DNA of 64,000 bases from the NCBI GenBank assembly GCA_040510195.1, contig JBEVJK010000081.1:13091-77090 (forward strand), given 5' to 3'. A program made the translations under genes and the position numbers. The notes beneath the pieces were generated by a model, which was not told the origin of the DNA, searched no databases, and was given only the letters and a program-made list of their open reading frames with translations. The DNA is from JBEVJK01 sp040510195 (GTDB taxonomy: Bacteria; Pseudomonadota; Alphaproteobacteria; Rhizobiales; Rhizobiaceae). Below are positions 8,761 to 16,821 of the stretch, piece by piece (the first letter of the stretch is position 1; each line of letters starts with the position of its first letter).

Positions 8761-9510
8761 ATGACCGTGTTTCGCAACGTCGTGTTCGTCGCGGCGATCG
8801 CCGGCTTGCTGGCCGGAATGGCCATGGCCGCCATGCAGAGCTTCGCCACCGTGCCGCTGATCCTGCAAGCGGAGACCTTCGAGAACGCCGCCGAGCCGGC
8901 AGCCGATCAAGCCGCCGCCGGCCATGACCATGGCGACGCCGCGGCGGCCGTCGAGGCGCACGACCATAGCGAGGAAGCCTGGGCCCCTGCCGACGGTTTC
9001 GAGCGGTTCGCCTATACCGTGGCCGCCAACGTGGTGACCGGGATTGGCTTCGCGCTGGTGCTGGTCGCCGTGTCCGAGGCGCTCGGAGGCATCGCCGGCT
9101 GGCGCCAGGGGCTCGTCTGGGGCTTCGCCGGCTTTGCCGTGTTCACGCTGGCGCCCGGGCTCGGGCTGCCGCCGGAGCTGCCGGCGATGCCGGCGGCCGA
9201 CCTGGTGGCCCGGCAAGCGTGGTGGATCGCCACCGTCGTCGCCACGGCGGGCGGGCTGGGGCTTATCGCTTTCTCGCGCTCGCTGCTGCCGGCGCTTGCC
9301 GGCGTGGCGCTGATCGTTGCACCGCACGTCGTCGGCGCACCGCAGCCGGTGAGCCATGATTCGCCGGTGCCGGCCGGGCTCCACCACGAATTCGTCGTGG
9401 CGGTGACGGTGACCAACCTCGTCTTCTGGGTGTTTCTCGGCGCGCTCGTCGGCGTCGTCCGCCAGCGCCTGACCCGGGCCGAGGGCGGGCTGGCGGGGCG
9501 CCTTGCCTGA
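8761..9510 (+). CDS. cbtA: Cobalt transporter subunit CbtA
   Basis: A 249-residue membrane protein with about five hydrophobic segments. A histidine-rich loop lies between the first and second (GHDHGD, then EAHDH), a plausible cobalt-binding site, and a second histidine pair GLHHEF is near the C-terminus. This layout fits CbtA. ATG at 8761 follows AAGGAC. The 3' end overlaps cobP by 8 bases. Substrate specificity is inferred from the riboswitch and the cob neighbours, not from the sequence alone. Confidence 0.9.
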   Translation: MTVFRNVVFVAAIAGLLAGMAMAAMQSFATVPLILQAETFENAAEPAADQAAAGHDHGDAAAAVEAHDHSEEAWAPADGFERFAYTVAANVVTGIGFALVLVAVSEALGGIAGWRQGLVWGFAGFAVFTLAPGLGLPPELPAMPAADLVARQAWWIATVVATAGGLGLIAFSRSLLPALAGVALIVAPHVVGAPQPVSHDSPVPAGLHHEFVVAVTVTNLVFWVFLGALVGVVRQRLTRAEGGLAGRLA

Positions 9511-10015
9511 CGGCTCGCTGACGCTGGTGCTGGGCGGGGCGCGCTCGGGCAAGAGCGCGCATGCGGAGAGGCTGGCGAGCGCCGGCCTCGGCCCGTGGCG
9601 CTACATCGCCACCGGTCAGGCCTTCGACGAGGAGATGCGCGCCCGCATCGCAGCGCATAGGGCGCGGCGGGAGGAAGGCTGGCACACGGTCGAGGCGCCG
9701 CACGATCTCGCCGCAACGCTCGAAGCGGTGCCCGGCGGCCAGGCCGTGTTGGTCGACTGCCTGACGCTGTGGCTGTCCAACCGGCTGCTCGCGGGCGCGG
9801 ACCTGGAGGCGGAGAGCGACCGGCTGGCGGCCGTGCTCGGCGCACCGCGCGGGCCTTGGGTGGCGGTCGCCAACGAAGTGGGGCTGGGGATCGTGCCCGA
9901 CAACGGGCTTGCCCGGCAGTTCCGCGACGCGGCAGGACACCTCAACCAGAAAGTCGCGGCGAGAGCCGACCGCGTGCTGTTCATGGTCGCCGGGCTGGCG
10001 ATGACGGTGAAGTAG
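9503..10015 (+). CDS. cobP: Adenosylcobinamide kinase / adenosylcobinamide-phosphate guanylyltransferase
   Basis: A 170-residue bifunctional enzyme (CobU in enterics) that phosphorylates adenosylcobinamide and then attaches GMP, in assembly of the nucleotide loop. The P-loop LVLGGARSGKS is at the N-terminus, with IATGQAFDEEM, DCLTLWLSN and VANEVGLGIVPDN following as in the family. The TTG start at 9503 overlaps the end of cbtA; no later start would keep the P-loop strand intact. The stop TAG directly abuts the cobO ATG. Confidence 0.93.
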   Translation: MPDGSLTLVLGGARSGKSAHAERLASAGLGPWRYIATGQAFDEEMRARIAAHRARREEGWHTVEAPHDLAATLEAVPGGQAVLVDCLTLWLSNRLLAGADLEAESDRLAAVLGAPRGPWVAVANEVGLGIVPDNGLARQFRDAAGHLNQKVAARADRVLFMVAGLAMTVK

Positions 10016-10630
10016 ATGCAGACGATCGACGAGCAGGAACAAGAGCGGCATCGCGCCAAGATGGCCAAGCGCAAGGCGGTGCAGGATGCCGAGGTGGCAG
10101 GCAAGACCATCGAGAAGGGCCTGTTGATCGTCAACACCGGGCCCGGCAAGGGCAAGTCGACGGCGGCGTTCGGGCTGGCGCTCAGGATGCTCGGCCACGG
10201 TCGCACGGTGGGCGTCGTGCAGTTCATCAAGGGCGCCTGGTCGAGCGGGGAGAAGGATGCCTTGGCCACCTTCGGCGAGCGCGTGCGCTGGCACACGATG
10301 GGCGAAGGCTTCACCTGGGAGACTCAGGACCTCGCCCGCGACATCGCAGCGGCGGAGCGCGCCTGGGCGACGGCGAAGGCGCTGATGGCCGATCCGGCGG
10401 TCAGCCTGGTGGTGCTCGACGAGCTCAACATCGCCCTGCGCTACGACTACCTGCCGCTCGAGGAGGTGGTGGCGGCGCTGTCGGCGCGCCGGCCCGACCT
10501 GCACGTGGTGGTGACGGGCCGCAATGCCAAGCCGGCGCTGCTGGAAGCGGCCGACCTGGTGACCGAGATGGGCGCCGCGAAGCATCATTTCTCGGCCGGC
10601 GTCAAAGCCCAGGAGGGAATCGAGTTCTGA
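10016..10630 (+). CDS. cobO: Cob(I)yrinic acid a,c-diamide adenosyltransferase
   Basis: A 204-residue CobA/CobO/BtuR-type ATP:corrinoid adenosyltransferase that forms the Co-C bond of adenosylcobalamin. The Walker A-like loop NTGPGKGKSTAAFG, then VQFIKGAW, VVLDELNIAL and VVTGRNAKPALLEAADLVTEM match the family closely. The ATG follows the cobP stop without a gap. It is the last gene of the riboswitch-controlled plus-strand operon; cobD faces it just downstream. Confidence 0.95.
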   Translation: MQTIDEQEQERHRAKMAKRKAVQDAEVAGKTIEKGLLIVNTGPGKGKSTAAFGLALRMLGHGRTVGVVQFIKGAWSSGEKDALATFGERVRWHTMGEGFTWETQDLARDIAAAERAWATAKALMADPAVSLVVLDELNIALRYDYLPLEEVVAALSARRPDLHVVVTGRNAKPALLEAADLVTEMGAAKHHFSAGVKAQEGIEF

Positions 10631-10638
10631 TGGGCCGC

Positions 10639-11604
10639 TCAGGCCACCAGGAGAAGCGCCAGCAGGCCGACCAGCACGATCAGCATCACGTCGGCCAGCC
10701 AATAGACGCGGATCGCACGGCGGATGTCCTCGGCGGTGGCTTCGCGCCGCCCGCCCCTGCCCATCACCGCGTCGGCCACCTCTTCGCCGTCGTAGACGCG
10801 CGGCCCGGCCAGCGCGAGGCCGAGGGCCCCTGCCATCGCCGCCTCGGGCCAGCCGGCGTTGGGCGAACGGTGCCGGCGGGCGTCGCGGACCATGACGCGC
10901 CAGGCCTCGCCCGCCGAGGCACCGGGCAGGATCGCCGCCGCACAGACGATGAGCAGGGCCGACAGGCGAGAAGCGGGCAGGTTGACCAGATCGTCCAGCC
11001 GCGCCGAGGCCCAGCCGAACGCCTGGTGGCGCGCCGTGCGGTGGCCGATCATCGAATCGGCCGTGTTGATTGCCTTATAGGCGGCGCCGCCGGCGAGACC
11101 GCCGACCGACAGCCAGAAGGCAGGCGCCACCACGCCGTCGGAGAAGTTCTCGGCCAGGCTCTCGATCGCCGCCCTAGCGACGCCGGCCTCGTCGAGCGAC
11201 TCGGTGTCGCGGCCGACGATGCGGGAAACCGCCTTGCGGCCGGCCACGGCGCCACCGATCTCGAGCGCATCGGCAACCTCGGAGACGTGGTCCTCGAGAC
11301 TGCGCTGGGCGACCAGGCTGGTGGCGACAATGGCGGCAAGGACGATGCCCAGGGGAATGAGCGAGAAGATGCCCCCCAGCGCGGCGGCAGCCAGCGTCGG
11401 CACGAGCATGATGACCGCGGCGGCGATGATGCCGTTGCGGCGGCGGCGGTCTTCCGGCTCTTCGTCGCGGTTGAAATTGCGGTCGAGCCAGCCGACGAGG
11501 CCGCCGATCCAGGTGACGGGATGGCCGACCGCCTTGAGGAGCGGCTCCGGATAACCGGCAAAGCGTTCGATGAGCAGAGACAGGAAAGCAAGCAGAACTG
11601 ACAT
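10639..11604 (-). CDS. cobD: Adenosylcobinamide-phosphate synthase
   Basis: A 321-residue polytopic membrane protein (CbiB in enterics) that joins the aminopropanol side chain to cobyric acid. Conserved CbiB stretches are present: ERFAGYPEPLLKAVGHPVTW, SLAENFSDGVVAPAFW, YKAINTADSMIGH and RSPNAGWPEAAMAGALG. ATG at 11604 (MSVLLAFLSLLIERF) is preferred over an in-frame start at 11628, since the segment between is short, hydrophilic and overlaps cobC. Its start overlaps the cobC start in a CATG, so the two genes diverge from one tetranucleotide. Confidence 0.92.
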   Translation of the reverse strand: MSVLLAFLSLLIERFAGYPEPLLKAVGHPVTWIGGLVGWLDRNFNRDEEPEDRRRRNGIIAAAVIMLVPTLAAAALGGIFSLIPLGIVLAAIVATSLVAQRSLEDHVSEVADALEIGGAVAGRKAVSRIVGRDTESLDEAGVARAAIESLAENFSDGVVAPAFWLSVGGLAGGAAYKAINTADSMIGHRTARHQAFGWASARLDDLVNLPASRLSALLIVCAAAILPGASAGEAWRVMVRDARRHRSPNAGWPEAAMAGALGLALAGPRVYDGEEVADAVMGRGGRREATAEDIRRAIRVYWLADVMLIVLVGLLALLLVA

Positions 11605-12658
11605 GGGCTTCCGGGGCAGCGAGGACACGGCGGCAATCGACGATCACGGCGGCAGCCTGGAACGTGCGCAGGCGTTGTTTCCGCACGCCGCACAGCCCTG
11701 GCTGGACCTTTCCACCGGGATCAATCCGCACTCCTACCCAGTTTCGGCGCTGCCCGCTACCGCCTTCTCGCGGTTGCCGGAGCCCGGCCGGATCGCGGCG
11801 CTGGAGGCGCGGGCCGCGGCGGCCTACGGGGTGAGGCCCCCTGCCCGGACGGTGGCGTCACCCGGAACGCAGATCCTGCTGCCGCTGGTGGCCGCGCTGG
11901 TCGCCCCGGGAGGCGCCGCCATCCTGTCGCCGACCTATGCCGAGCATCGCCGCGCCGCGACGCTGGCCGGCCACCGGGTGACCGAGACGCAGGACCTCGC
12001 CGCGCTGGCGGAGGCGTCGCTCGCCGTGGTCGTCAACCCCAACAATCCGGACGGCCGCGTGACGGACCGGGACACGCTGCTTGCGCTCGCCGACCGCCTG
12101 GGGGCACGCGGCGGCGTGCTGGTCGTCGACGAGGCCTTCATGGAAGCGGCCGGCGCCGGGGTCGAAAGCCTTGCCGGCCATGCGGGGCGCCCGGGGCTGG
12201 TCGTGCTGCGGTCGTTCGGCAAGTTCTATGGGCTGCCGGGTTTGCGGCTCGGCTTCGCGCTGGCCGACCCGAAGCTGGCGGCGGCAATTGCCGGGCGGCT
12301 GGGACCGTGGGCGGTCTCCGGGCCGGCACTGGAGACCGCGATGACGGCGCTGGCGGACCGCGACTGGCAGGTCGCCATGCGCGGCAGGCTCGCGGACGAG
12401 ACCGGCCGGCTCGGCACGCTGCTTCTTGAGCACGGCCTTGCCGTAACGGGCGGTACGGGGCTGTTTTGCTGCGTCGACCATGCCGACGCGCCGCGCCTGT
12501 TCGACACGCTCGGCGCCCATGGTATCCTGGTCCGCAACTTCGCCGGACAGAAGCAGCGGCTGCGGTTCGGCCTGCCCCCCGACGAGAGCGGCTGGAGCCG
12601 TCTTTCGAATGCCCTTGCGTCCTGGCGCCGATCGGCGCCGCAACGAGAAAGCGCCTGA
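11603..12658 (+). CDS. cobC: Threonine-phosphate decarboxylase
   Basis: A 351-residue class I/II aminotransferase-fold PLP enzyme that supplies (R)-1-amino-2-propanol O-2-phosphate for cobalamin. The opening DHGGSLERAQALFPHAAQPW with LSTGINPHSYP is typical. The Schiff-base lysine is in RSFGKFYGLPGLRLGFA, and substrate-binding arginines occur near NFAGQKQRLRFGLP. ATG at 11603 is chosen over an in-frame ATG at 11570, which would lie within cobD. Its stop overlaps the next gene's start (TGATG). Confidence 0.93.
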   Translation: MGFRGSEDTAAIDDHGGSLERAQALFPHAAQPWLDLSTGINPHSYPVSALPATAFSRLPEPGRIAALEARAAAAYGVRPPARTVASPGTQILLPLVAALVAPGGAAILSPTYAEHRRAATLAGHRVTETQDLAALAEASLAVVVNPNNPDGRVTDRDTLLALADRLGARGGVLVVDEAFMEAAGAGVESLAGHAGRPGLVVLRSFGKFYGLPGLRLGFALADPKLAAAIAGRLGPWAVSGPALETAMTALADRDWQVAMRGRLADETGRLGTLLLEHGLAVTGGTGLFCCVDHADAPRLFDTLGAHGILVRNFAGQKQRLRFGLPPDESGWSRLSNALASWRRSAPQRESA

Positions 12659-13191
12659 TGACGACGATCCATGTATGCCCGCTCAGCCAGCTCCACGCCA
12701 CCGTTGCCGCGACGGGAGCCGGACGAATCGTATCGCTGCTGACGCAGGGAACGCTGGTCGAGCGACCGGACGCCGTGGCGCTCGAGGATCATCTGTTCCT
12801 GTCGATGCACGACATCGTCGAGGAGCAGCCGGACATGGAGCTGCCGCGCGATGCGCATGTCGAGGAGCTGATCGCCTTCGCCCAGAAGTGGGATCGCGCG
12901 AAGCCCATCGTCGTGCATTGCTTTGCCGGCATCAGCCGCTCGACGGCAGCGGCCTACATCATCGCCTGCGTGCTCTATCCCGAGCGTGACGAGGGCGAGC
13001 TCGCGGCGGCGCTGCGCAAAGCCTCGCCCTCGGCGACGCCCAACCAGCGGCTGGTGGCGCTCGCCGACGCAAAGCTCGAACGCGACGGCCGCATGGTGAG
13101 GGCGATCGCGGAGATCGGGCGCGGGGTCGACGCCACCGAGGGCGTGCCCTTCCTGCTCGATCTCGGCGACAGGCCCCGGCCCGAGGCCTGA
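12658..13191 (+). CDS. Tyrosine/dual-specificity phosphatase-like protein
   Basis: A 177-residue protein with the protein-tyrosine-phosphatase signature HCFAGISRST, which fits CX5R-[ST] with the loop near residue 90. An upstream acidic region (HDIVEEQPDM) could hold the general acid. The substrate is unknown. It overlaps the cobC stop by one base, so it is probably co-transcribed, but no role in cobalamin synthesis is established. The C-terminal third (RMVRAIAEIGRG) is helical and lacks other recognised motifs. Confidence 0.8.
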   Translation: MTTIHVCPLSQLHATVAATGAGRIVSLLTQGTLVERPDAVALEDHLFLSMHDIVEEQPDMELPRDAHVEELIAFAQKWDRAKPIVVHCFAGISRSTAAAYIIACVLYPERDEGELAAALRKASPSATPNQRLVALADAKLERDGRMVRAIAEIGRGVDATEGVPFLLDLGDRPRPEA

Positions 13192-13515
13192 TCAGGTCTT
13201 GAGCCGCTCCACGCAGAGCGCACGCAGGATGCGCGCCGCCTCCGCATAGGTGGTCTGGCTGGCAGTGAACTCGGCGAGCGCCGGCTCGTCGAGCGCGGCG
13301 GCGATCTCCTCGAGGATGCGCACCGGCAGGATATCGGTGCAGCTGCGCATGCGCCCGAACACCGCGCTGATGGCCGTCGGCTGGCCGTCGCAATCGACGG
13401 ATGGTTCCGGCTGGCCAGGGCGCCACGCCTCGAAGGCATCGAGCGCTTCCTCGAACGCATAGTGCAGGACGATCGGGGCGTGGCCTTCGTGAAGCGGGGG
13501 CAGCAAATGGCGCAT
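13192..13515 (-). CDS. Conserved hypothetical protein, 107 residues
   Basis: I do not recognise this family. The protein is soluble, with no signal peptide, membrane segment or cysteine motif (two cysteines near residue 42 and 59, one near the end). It is rich in helical alanine/glutamate stretches such as EEIAAALDEPALAEFTASQ. It converges on the phosphatase gene: the two stop codons are directly adjacent within the palindrome CCTGATCAGG. The start ATG at 13515 is preceded by GAGGAGACACC, a good ribosome binding site, which supports a real gene. Confidence 0.65.
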   Translation of the reverse strand: MRHLLPPLHEGHAPIVLHYAFEEALDAFEAWRPGQPEPSVDCDGQPTAISAVFGRMRSCTDILPVRILEEIAAALDEPALAEFTASQTTYAEAARILRALCVERLKT

Positions 13516-13713
13516 TTCGGGTGTCTCCTCTCAGGTTCCAGTCCGCCCGCCGCCACGGTCGCCCAGCCTGTCACCCACCCGTTCATCATTATGACCGAAT
13601 TCGGACGGCGGGGGCAACCCGCGGGGCAATGCGTCGCGGGAGTTCGCCATCATTTGCGCACAAACGGGGGGCACCACCGGACTAGGCGACGAATCCAAGC
13701 GAGCGTACGGGGC

Positions 13714-14166
13714 ATGCTCACCAAAAAAGGCAAATACGGGCTCAAGGCCCTCGTCCACCTGTCGGAACTGCCTCCCGGACAGCTCGCCTTCGTCAACGAG
13801 ATCGCCGTCGCCAACAAAATCCCCAAGAAATTCCTCGACGCCATCCTGGGCGAGCTGCGCAACGCGGGCTTCGTCCAGAGCCGCAAGGGCAAGGACGGCG
13901 GCTACCGGCTGGCGAAGCTGCCGTCGGAGATCAAGATCGGCCATGTGGTGCGCGTCCTCGACGGGCCGCTGGCGCCGCTGCCCTGCGCCAGCCGGACCCA
14001 GTACCAGCGGTGCGACGATTGCGACGAGGAACGCTGCCGCGTCCGCCACATGATGCTCGAGGTGCGGCAGGCGGTCGCCGAGGTGCTGGACAATCGAAGC
14101 CTGGCGGAGATGCGCGACGTCGCGGCCAATGACGACCTGGTGGCCGGGCTCAAATACCAGTTCTGA
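13714..14166 (+). CDS. Rrf2-family transcriptional regulator
   Basis: A 150-residue winged-helix regulator. The N-terminus MLTKKGKYGLKALVHLSELP and the wing RKGKDGGYRLAKLP are classic Rrf2. Four cysteines follow in PCASRTQYQRCDDCDEERC; in relatives such as IscR, cysteines in this region ligate an Fe-S cluster, so redox or iron sensing is plausible, although the spacing is not that of IscR. No isc genes are nearby. The 3' end overlaps the convergent luciferase-like gene by 17 bases. Confidence 0.88.
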   Translation: MLTKKGKYGLKALVHLSELPPGQLAFVNEIAVANKIPKKFLDAILGELRNAGFVQSRKGKDGGYRLAKLPSEIKIGHVVRVLDGPLAPLPCASRTQYQRCDDCDEERCRVRHMMLEVRQAVAEVLDNRSLAEMRDVAANDDLVAGLKYQF

Positions 14167-15034
14167 GGGCCGACAGGCGCGCATTTCCGGCATCCGGCTG
14201 ACGGGCGTGAGACGCATGGTGGGAGACGGTGCGCCGGACCAGCGGGATCACCGCCTGACCGAAGGCCGCGAGCGCCGGCGCATTTGCCAGGCCCGAGACG
14301 CGGAACTCGACGACGCCGAGATCGTGAAGCGCAAGCACGGCCAGCGCCAGCCGCTCGGCTGAGGCGTCGCCACCGGGCTCCAGACCCAAGCGACAGGAAA
14401 AGCGGATCTCGTCGGCCCGCCGGTGGCCGGCCGCAGCGGCCCGCACGCGCTCGACGAGCCGGCCCGTTTCGAGGGCGTCGGCGTCCGGCAGTTCGAAGAT
14501 GTCGGCGTGCCTTGCGGCGACCTTGATGGCGCTGCCGGTCAAGCCGCCGAGCGACAAGGGGATACGAGGCCGACCGAAGGGAGTGGCCGCCGAAAAGGCA
14601 CCGACCATGCTGTAGAACGCCCCTTCGTGGTCGAAGGGGCGCTCGTTGGCCCATAGTCGCTTCAGGAGCACCAGATATTCGTCGACGCGGTCGAGGCTGT
14701 CCTCCTGGCTCTCGCCGGGAGCGAGCCGATCCGGCTCGAAGGCTACCGTGACCCGGCCGCCGCTCAACTGGTCGAGCGTCGCCAGGTGCTGGGCGGCAAT
14801 CGTCGGCGGCACCGCGCCGACTCGGTGTCGCAGGAGCACGCCGAGCGTGGCGGTGCTGTGCAGGACGAAGGAGGCGACCGCCGCGACATCCTGGCCGGAC
14901 GGCAGCCCGGCGACGGCAAGGCCGCCGAAGCCGGCTTCCTCGGCCGCGCAGGCAAAGTCGCGCAGGGCGTCCCGGTCGAGGCTTCTGCCATCGGCGTCGG
15001 TCTCGGCTGTGTGGGCGACGAATTCGATCTGCAT
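14150..15034 (-). CDS. LLM-class flavin-dependent oxidoreductase
   Basis: A 294-residue luciferase-like (bacterial alkanal/alkanesulfonate monooxygenase-type) barrel. Seen are the N-terminal EFVAHTAETDADGRSLDRD, GVLLRHRVGAVPPTIAAQH, LDQLSGGRVTVAFEPDR and PLSLGGLTGSAIKVAARHAD, the last at the usual flavin phosphate-binding position. Members use reduced FMN (or F420) and oxygen on small organosulfur or similar substrates; which one cannot be told here. ATG at 15034 is preferred over 15046 because GGAGGAG sits at the right distance in front of it. Confidence 0.88.
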   Translation of the reverse strand: MQIEFVAHTAETDADGRSLDRDALRDFACAAEEAGFGGLAVAGLPSGQDVAAVASFVLHSTATLGVLLRHRVGAVPPTIAAQHLATLDQLSGGRVTVAFEPDRLAPGESQEDSLDRVDEYLVLLKRLWANERPFDHEGAFYSMVGAFSAATPFGRPRIPLSLGGLTGSAIKVAARHADIFELPDADALETGRLVERVRAAAAGHRRADEIRFSCRLGLEPGGDASAERLALAVLALHDLGVVEFRVSGLANAPALAAFGQAVIPLVRRTVSHHASHARQPDAGNARLSALRTGI

Positions 15035-15125
15035 GCTCTCCTCCAATCCCGGAGGGTGGACAATGCCACCCAGGCGACATGACGACGAGGAAGAAGATGA
15101 TCCGGCTTCGAGTGCCGGCGGCCGG

Positions 15126-15281
15126 TCAGCCGCTCACAACGCCGCAGACCACGGCGGCCGTGAAACCCACGGCGAGAATGAAAGCAAGTGCGGCAAGCCC
15201 TTCGCCGAGCAGGCGAGTGCGGGGGTTGCGGGAAAAGGCGGAAAGGCTTCGCGGGGAGTTCGACTGCGACAAAAACGCCAT
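15126..15281 (-). CDS. Small single-span membrane protein, 51 residues
   Basis: A short gene upstream of the luciferase-like gene on the same strand. The start ATG is preceded by GGAGGTCCCCT, a strong ribosome binding site. The protein has a basic N-terminus (SRNPRTRLLGEG) and one hydrophobic span (LAALAFILAVGFTAAVVCGVV) ending at the C-terminus, so an Nin/Cout single-pass topology is expected. I do not recognise a named family; small proteins like this are common in rhizobia. Evidence is the RBS, the hydrophobic pattern and the free space. Confidence 0.5.
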   Translation of the reverse strand: MAFLSQSNSPRSLSAFSRNPRTRLLGEGLAALAFILAVGFTAAVVCGVVSG

Positions 15282-15354
15282 AGGGGACCTCCGAATTCGT
15301 TAATAGTCTAGCAAGTTAGTAGACATTGTCGATCGCGAATATGGGCCAAAAATT

Positions 15355-15388
15355 GGAACTTCGTTCCCGGATTGGCATGATTTCTGCA
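15355..15388 (+). promoter_or_regulatory. Candidate sigma-54 promoter with an upstream inverted repeat
   Basis: At 15373-15388 the sequence TGGCATGATTTCTGCA matches the RpoN consensus TGGCAC-N5-TTGCA with the GG and GC pairs at the required ten-base separation and two mismatches. Just upstream, 15355-15367, is the inverted repeat GGAAC-TTC-GTTCC. The element points at the gene beginning at 15540, about 150 bases away. The match is by eye; no NifA-type TGT-N10-ACA site was found. Confidence 0.4.
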
Positions 15389-15539
15389 ACATTCGTATCG
15401 TCGGGAGGCCGATGCGCTCGGCTGATGCGATTGCTGTTAAAGACCGCCCTTTGGCTCTCCAACCGACTTGCCAGCATCGTAAAATCTGGAGATTCTCGTC
15501 GTCGAGATCATCGGGGCGTCTCGGAAAGCTTGAGGGGCA

Positions 15540-16688
15540 ATGAGCCGTCGCCAGCCTACCGCAGCCGGCCTGTTGCCGGATTGCGGAGGCGCGATTCAGG
15601 AGATCGCCGTCGCGCTCCCGCCGGGGTGCTTCGGGCGCGACGCCGCGCCGAAGAACCTTTTGGCGGCGCTCGGCCATTTCCTGCGCTCCCTGCCTGCCAG
15701 CGTCGCGATCCAGGCGCTCGTCGATCCCAGAACGCACGCCGATGCAGGCCGCTGGCTGGACGGGCTGGGCCTCGCCGGCGAGGGACGGGCGGTGGCGGCG
15801 GCGCTGCCGGAGAACGGCGAGGCAGAAAGCTCGGCCTGGATCCAGGACGGCGTGCTGGTGGTGGCCGGCACAGAGAGCGGCAGCACATTCGTCCGATCGC
15901 AGGACGGTGCGGGGCCCGACTATGCATCCATCCTCTCGGCGGCGTCGGGAGCGACGGCCGAAGTCGGGGCCTTTGCGCTGGCCGGTAGCAATTTGCTGGT
16001 CGGCCCCGACTTCAAGCTGGTCGGGCAGGACAGCATCGACCAGACGCAGGCGCTGATCGAGCGGGAGGGCGCGGGCGACACCGCCTTCAAGCGCCTGGCG
16101 CGTCTCGACGAGCGACAGCTCTACGTGGTCGGCTATGGCTACGGCGAGACGCGGCCCGCACCGCCGCCGGGAAGTGTCGGCCACGGCTACCGGTTGCAGC
16201 AGTTCGGCGGCGCGATCGACCGGTTCATCTCGCTCACCGGCCTGCAGACTGTCGACGGCCGGCCGAAGATCGTCGTCGCCGACGCCAAGCTCGCCGGCAA
16301 CGGACGGGCCGCCGACTTCCAGCCGATCCCCGCGGCGCTCGATGCCACCGCCAAGCGTCTCGCACTGCTCGGCTTCGAAGTGTTCCGCAACGCCGTGCCT
16401 TTCGTGCCGGGGGCTCGTCAGGCAGGGCTCGGCCCGCGGCTCTACAACAATGTGATCGTCGAGAACGAGCTGCGACCCGGCCGCCAAGGACCGCTGGTCT
16501 GGCTGCCGCAGTTCGGCGACAAGGAGCCCTGGCTCGCGCCGTTCGATTCCTACAATTCCGGCCTGTGGCGCGGGTTGGGCTTCGAGCCCGTGGCGGTGCA
16601 GGGGTGGGCGCGGTTCTCGATGCAAGGCGCCGTCCGGTCGGCGAGCAAGGTGCTCCGGCGCAATCCCGGCTTCCGCTTCGCCTTCTAA
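15540..16688 (+). CDS. Hypothetical protein, 382 residues
   Basis: No confident family. The protein is soluble without signal peptide or membrane segment. A conserved-looking C-terminal half contains VDGRPKIVVADAKLAGNGR, RLYNNVIVENELRP, VWLPQFGDKEPW and ARFSMQGAVRSASKVLRR. The last block, with a polar residue ahead of GA and a helix after it, resembles the closing segment of agmatine/peptidylarginine deiminase-like (guanidino-modifying) enzymes, but this is only a weak resemblance. GAGGGGC lies just before the ATG. It stands alone between divergent and unrelated genes, behind a candidate sigma-54 promoter. Confidence 0.65.
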   Translation: MSRRQPTAAGLLPDCGGAIQEIAVALPPGCFGRDAAPKNLLAALGHFLRSLPASVAIQALVDPRTHADAGRWLDGLGLAGEGRAVAAALPENGEAESSAWIQDGVLVVAGTESGSTFVRSQDGAGPDYASILSAASGATAEVGAFALAGSNLLVGPDFKLVGQDSIDQTQALIEREGAGDTAFKRLARLDERQLYVVGYGYGETRPAPPPGSVGHGYRLQQFGGAIDRFISLTGLQTVDGRPKIVVADAKLAGNGRAADFQPIPAALDATAKRLALLGFEVFRNAVPFVPGARQAGLGPRLYNNVIVENELRPGRQGPLVWLPQFGDKEPWLAPFDSYNSGLWRGLGFEPVAVQGWARFSMQGAVRSASKVLRRNPGFRFAF

Positions 16689-16788
16689 CACCTTCTCCAC
16701 TGGGACAAATGGCCGCAGACCGTGTATGCTCGGCCGGCTAAGACAAGGTCGCCTCGCGTGACCGGCCGGGGGGACCGGCAGTCGACGC

Positions 16789-16802
16789 GGAGCGGCCGCT
16801 CC
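16789..16802. repeat. 14-base perfect palindrome before the DUF2189 gene
   Basis: GGAGCGGCCGCTCC is a perfect palindrome followed by AAAAAA and then the ribosome binding site AGGAGG of the gene at 16822. It lacks a loop and a T-run on the coding strand, so it is not a normal terminator; an operator or leader structure is possible. Confidence 0.5.
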
Positions 16803-16821
16803 AAAAAACAGGAGGACGGGA

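Noticed and set aside
15300..16700. A 466-residue minus-strand frame overlapping the unknown gene at 15540
   Set aside because: The plus frame has a good ribosome binding site, balanced composition and protein-like blocks; the minus frame is Arg/Gly-rich and extends into non-coding sequence.
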